DNA from: Phylloscopus collybita | Taxonomy: Eukaryota > Chordata > Aves > Passeriformes > Phylloscopidae | Reading direction: 5' to 3' | Assembly (NCBI GenBank): GCA_027886175.1 | Contig: JAJNNQ010000011.1 | Location: 3,720,001 to 3,784,000 of the forward strand | Length of the DNA: 64,000 bases | Shown here: positions 60,530-64,000 of the stretch, one piece after another | How the letters are laid out: every line of letters begins with the position of its first letter | Numbering within the stretch: position 1 is the first letter of the stretch | Notes under the pieces: model-generated | The model's input: only the letters and a program-made list of their open reading frames with translations | The model's database searches: none | Told to the model about the DNA's origin: nothing | Translations under genes and position numbers: made by a program

Positions 60530-60729
60530 TTGTTATTGGCTCCCAAGTGGGGCTCAAAAAATATATTAGTGACATTTTAGTTATAGTTTATAGAAAAATA
60601 AAATAGTCAGTAGCCATGTAGTTCCTTAAATTCCTAATTTCTCTTAAAATAAAATCCTACGAGTGTTTCTGTTCCCTAAGCTTTTTCAAAATTTTAATAC
60701 CTTTCTAGTCCCTAAATTCGTTTTCTTAT

Positions 60730-61215
60730 TGTCCTAGGTTACAATGTAAAATTGTACCCAAGGTATGTATTCTATCCCCATGAGCCGTTGTAGCCAAGGT
60801 GGGGCAGTGTTCTCCTTATCTTCTGTTAACGACCCCAACAATGCCTTCCCGGAAGACATTATCTCTGTTTAATGGGCCATCAAGGATCCATTTGCATGAC
60901 TGATAAGATGAAATCGTACCATTGTGAGATGCTGTGCCCAGGGGGAGGAGCCAAGCATTCCCACCTGGATATAATCCGGGGTTTGAGACCTCACTAGCAG
61001 CTTCTATCCACTGAACTCTCAGAGGAGACGAGCTACCAGACGTTTCTACAGGGATCACTGCTTTGGATCATCTCTGCTCCAGCGGAACCACATCTGCTGC
61101 TCCAGGAGGATTCCCGGACTGCTTCAAACACCCTGACCAACAGGGTGTTAGGTTGTATCATTCCATTTATTTCACCTTTTTTCCCTTCTTCTTCTATTAA
61201 ATTGTATCTCTGACT
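60730..61215 (+). mobile_element. ERVL-like LTR, copy 2
   Basis: Starts TGTCCTAGGTTACAATG, with GGATATAATCC as a TATA-type box near 60,968 and the CTGACCAACAGGGTGTTAGG block near its end, as at 21,659. It breaks the internal region of the lysine-primed element. The end near 61,215 is approximate. Confidence 0.6.
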
Positions 61216-61476
61216 GGGAGTCTCACTGGTTTTGCCTTCAAACCAGCACAAAGGGATTGGCAGTAGCACCAGAACACCATCAGCTGTTGCGTTTCCCAGG
61301 ATGATTAGATCGTACAGAGACACGGTGAAGTTTCCTTCCGCTTTTCTGACTGCCTCTCTTGCATTCTGGAAAAGAAAGAATCTGTCCAGCTTCTGATGTT
61401 CAGCGCTCCAGTCGCTACATTTCTGCATGTGGCAGCTCATGTCCAAAGACAACTGCATTCCTGCTGAGCATGGCAA
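61033..61476 (-). other. Unassigned open frame, 147 codons
   Basis: Reads MPCSAGMQLSLDMSCH, NATADGVLVLLPIPLCWFEG with two N-glycosylation-type sites (NFT, NAT) and a hydrophobic stretch. It lies beyond the LTR core of the minus-strand ERV and overlaps the ERVL-like LTR at its 3' end. It may be a piece of another env or chance; I cannot tell. Confidence 0.25.
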
Positions 61477-61609
61477 TGGATGGCAGCAAACAGGGGGGTG
61501 CCCCTGTGAACATCGAGGCAGGCACGTGGGGAAGTGCAGAGGATAAGGATAACTCTGAGAGGAGAAGCTGTTTGCTGTCTCTGATTATGGTGCTGATGCC
61601 TAAAAACTA

Positions 61610-61800
61610 GGCAAGAAAACAGTATGCCATAGGATAAGGCTTATAGAACAGGTATTTGTTTATTTTCTGCTGGGAGTGAAGGGGCATTGCTCCACCACAA
61701 AGTCACTCGTCCATCCTTTAGCTTTTATATGTTTTTTACTTAATGTGCGTATTATACTTTCCTAACCTTCAATTTGCAACGTATTTTCTAATCACATGAT
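61610..61800 (-). mobile_element. LTR core (TATA and poly-A) of the minus-strand ERV
   Basis: On minus, CATATAAAAGC near 61,725 is followed about 70 bases on by GAAAATAAACAA near 61,660. This is the layout of an LTR promoter and poly-A signal downstream of the env relic. Edges not determined. Confidence 0.4.
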
Positions 61801-63300
61801 GATGTGGTTTTGAAAGACTGCTTCTTTAGTGAATTTATTTCATTTTGTAGTCTTACTAAGGCATCTGTTGTTGAATTAGCAATCAATTCTGTTTCAACTG
61901 AGATGTTTGCAATTGCCTTTTCCAGTTGTGCAATTCCTAAATTTGGGAGCAACACCCTAACACCAAAGTGTGAAACCTAGTCCTGTATCGCACCTGCGGG
62001 TTATTGGGTGTTGTCTCCGTGAGTCTGTTCTTCCATAGTCCTCGAATAGTACCTGTCATTTCATTCGTTTGATTTATAACCTGGAACTGAGGGATAAGGT
62101 ATCCCATGGTACATTGGCCACTCCAGTGTCTTAGTTTGAAAGACAGGTGTCTGCTGGGGAGGGGCAGAGCCTCCCTTGGCATGGAGAATTCCAACACCCT
62201 CCCTCTAGATTATTATAATTTAGAAAAGTAAGTGGGCTCTCAGGCAAAGCTGTGGGGATAGGAATAACAGTTCTTTACTAGTATGTTTAACAAGGCAAAC
62301 AAACAACAACAACACAGCACTAACAACAAAATAGAACCAGGAATCTTAAGGGGCTTAGCTTCACCAAGCCCAGGGTGGACTGATCTCAGTGCTCCCGCAG
62401 GACTTTGAGAGCACCAAGCTGGAACAGTGGAAAATCCCAGGCTGGTGGATGAGATATTTCAGAAGCTCTGCTGGTGATAGCTGGAAGGGCAGGGATGTCC
62501 CAGCAGGGCAGGGCTGTGTGGGGGTACTGCGTGGCAACAAGAGCAGTGCCAAAGAAGTGGCAGCGGTGGGACAGGGCAGGCCCAGCTCCAGCAGGGCAAG
62601 GGGAGGCGAGCTCAGAATTCCTGGGCACACAAGCAGATGATGGTAGATTTCCCAGGACCGGGCTTGGTGGTGACAGTGAACTCCTCCTGCAGCAAGCAAC
62701 AGCCTGGCCGTCCTCTCTCTGATATCGAGAGCAAGAGACAGCGTAGCTGCCCCCACCTCACTCCTTTACCTGCCCCCAAACCTCACAGTATCTTTTCCCC
62801 TCTGAGCAAAAACTCACAGAGACCAAAAGGTGTAGCCTGGTGCGAGACCCTCCTTTGGCCACTTCTTTGTTTCCCTCAAGCACCTGTAGGTACTCAGTAG
62901 TTAGATTCCTGGCAACTTCAAAAATTCTGTAAGAAAAAAAAGCAACCCCCAACATCCAGTTACCTGGTAATTGTTTTCATGCTATTCCATTCCCACAAAG
63001 CCACCAAGATGCGTCAGGAAGATCGCAGCAGTATTAATTCTCACAGACTCGTTTCCGCTACCTTCATCAAAAAGACAGTTTCTCCACGTTGGTTGAGTGA
63101 GGTTGACCCACCCAGTTGTGTTCCCAGAAACGTTGCTGAGATTTGTTTCTGAGTTGTTCAGGCCTGTGGAGACTGCTAAGGCAGTCAGTGTTAATATAAA
63201 CACACTCCCCTGGAGAGTAGGCAGACAATAATACAAACACATTCCCCTGGAGAGAGAGCAGCCAACCCGAGACAGGAATTTACTGATTGTTCACTCTGTG
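61801..63300 (-). pseudogene. Class I ERV env relic, split by an LTR
   Basis: Minus strand: 63,242-62,982 has a signal-peptide-like hydrophobic start and several N-glycosylation sites (NNS, NLS, NTT, NLT); 62,955-62,758 continues the surface part; 62,113-61,937 resumes it with a WSGQC motif; 61,936-61,770 shows a heptad-like LEKAIANIS helix in another frame, typical of a transmembrane subunit. Several frame changes and at least one stop make it non-coding. It is described only as a relic. Confidence 0.6.
62114..62757 (-). mobile_element. LTR inserted into the env relic
   Basis: The plus-strand edge reads TGTCTTAGTTTGAAAGACAGG, the reverse complement of the LTR ends at 8,892 and 29,252. It separates two parts of env that otherwise adjoin. 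The right edge (62,730-62,757) is approximate and I could not identify the target duplication with certainty. Confidence 0.6.
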
Positions 63301-63995
63301 CCTTTCCTATCTTCTAACCTTAAAGGGTATTGCTTTCTGACTACTGGCCCAACTCTTCTCTGTAGCTTGATTTCAATAGGGTCTGCTGGTTTTGATTTTC
63401 CTGGGCTATCAGCGTTCCAATACTCTTAGCTACACCTGATGCAATATTTGTTCCAAAGAGTTATTATTGTTCGTTGGTCTTGTGTCCATTGTCAGTCCTT
63501 ATGCTAAAATCAGTTTGCCTTCAGGTACCCTCGATTTCATTTTCCTTTTTCTAAACTGAATTCTAAATGTCACTTCTAAATTTTCAAGCAAAGCCCTGCC
63601 AAGCAGAGATTTTGGTGAGTTAGGTAAAGAAAGAAACTGGCGTATTCCCATTTTCCTCTTGATTTTCCACTGAAGTGGTTTCAGGAAGAATGCATTTTCT
63701 GAGTGGCCAGTGGCCCCTATTACGTGAAGATATTTTTCCATTTAGGTATCAAGGCTTGATTCAAGACTGAAAATGTGGCTCCAGATTTATTAAAAATTCA
63801 ACTGCTTTATCATTCTTTAGCTGTATTTTAACCAGTGGGTCTACAAGGGTAAGATCTGCCAGTCTTGGGCATTTAATATCCTCTAGGGTGGCTACAACAG
63901 TTTTGTGTACTTGGTCTGCTAACTCTGCTCATTGGTGTTTGCAGGGTCCTCCTTTCTTACAATATGCACACTGGTTCAGCCCCAGCTTAGTCTGC
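63301..63995 (-). pseudogene. Class I ERV nucleocapsid end, protease and start of reverse transcriptase
   Basis: Minus strand from 63,985: NQCAYCKKGGPCKH (zinc knuckle), then the protease region, whose active-site segment near 63,800 is disrupted by a frame change, then VIGATG, FLSLPNSPKSLLGRALL (63,741-63,499), which is the C-terminal part of gammaretrovirus-like proteases. At 63,400-63,310 follows a QYPLRLEDRKG-type start of reverse transcriptase, after which the sequence passes straight to env: most of pol is deleted. The window ends inside the element. Confidence 0.7.
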
Positions 63996-64000
63996 GGCCG

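Overview
The window looks like gene-poor, repeat-dense bird DNA, most likely from a songbird. This rests on the kinds of element present and not on a species match: a C2H2 zinc-finger gene family of a type that is hugely multiplied in songbirds, broken MHC class II B exons with very short GC-rich introns, CR1-like LINE tails, and several avian-type endogenous retrovirus (ERV) families. Every gene and control call below was made by reading the sequence by eye; no database was searched.

Layout. Eight zinc-finger genes (called ZNF1 to ZNF8 here) lie at 3.0 (+), 10.5-11.3 (-), 18.6 (+), 34.2-35.0 (-), 40.0-41.0 (-), 45.3 (+), 48.7-49.7 (-) and 59.1 (+) kb. Six have intact finger arrays (7, 8 or 10 fingers), ZNF5 has decayed fingers and ZNF8 carries a one-base insertion. 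Most are arranged head to head around CpG-rich promoter islands that fire both ways: ZNF2/ZNF3 around 14.6-15.1 kb, ZNF5/ZNF6 around 41.2-41.4 kb, ZNF7/ZNF8 around 54.4-55.7 kb, and ZNF4 from 38.3 kb. The long introns between promoter and finger exon are made of two recurring blocks: block A (about 2.3 kb, four copies, with a retroviral gag-like relic) and block C (about 2.6-3.3 kb, three copies, with integrase and env-like relics).

Between ZNF3 and ZNF4 lies a different region: a non-autonomous-looking retroelement with a lysine-tRNA-type primer site (19.6-21.7 kb), LTR debris (21.7-23.2 kb), a rearranged MHC class II beta pseudogene with an X-Y box promoter module (23.9-25.7 kb), a 3.5-kb block (25.7-29.25 kb) that is a direct copy of 5.2-8.9 kb, and two copies plus two truncated tails of an unrecognised helical protein family (one apparently intact two-exon gene, 31.3-32.7 kb).

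The right end (60.1-64.0 kb) is nested ERV sequence: a second lysine-type LTR, an ERVL-like LTR, and a gammaretrovirus-like provirus on the minus strand with protease, the first part of reverse transcriptase and broken env, itself split by another LTR. Shared ERV insertions beside ZNF2/ZNF7 and beside ZNF3/ZNF8 show that the zinc-finger units spread by segmental duplication after those insertions. I infer, but cannot show, that the zinc-finger proteins are DNA-binding repressors evolving in step with the retroelements around them.
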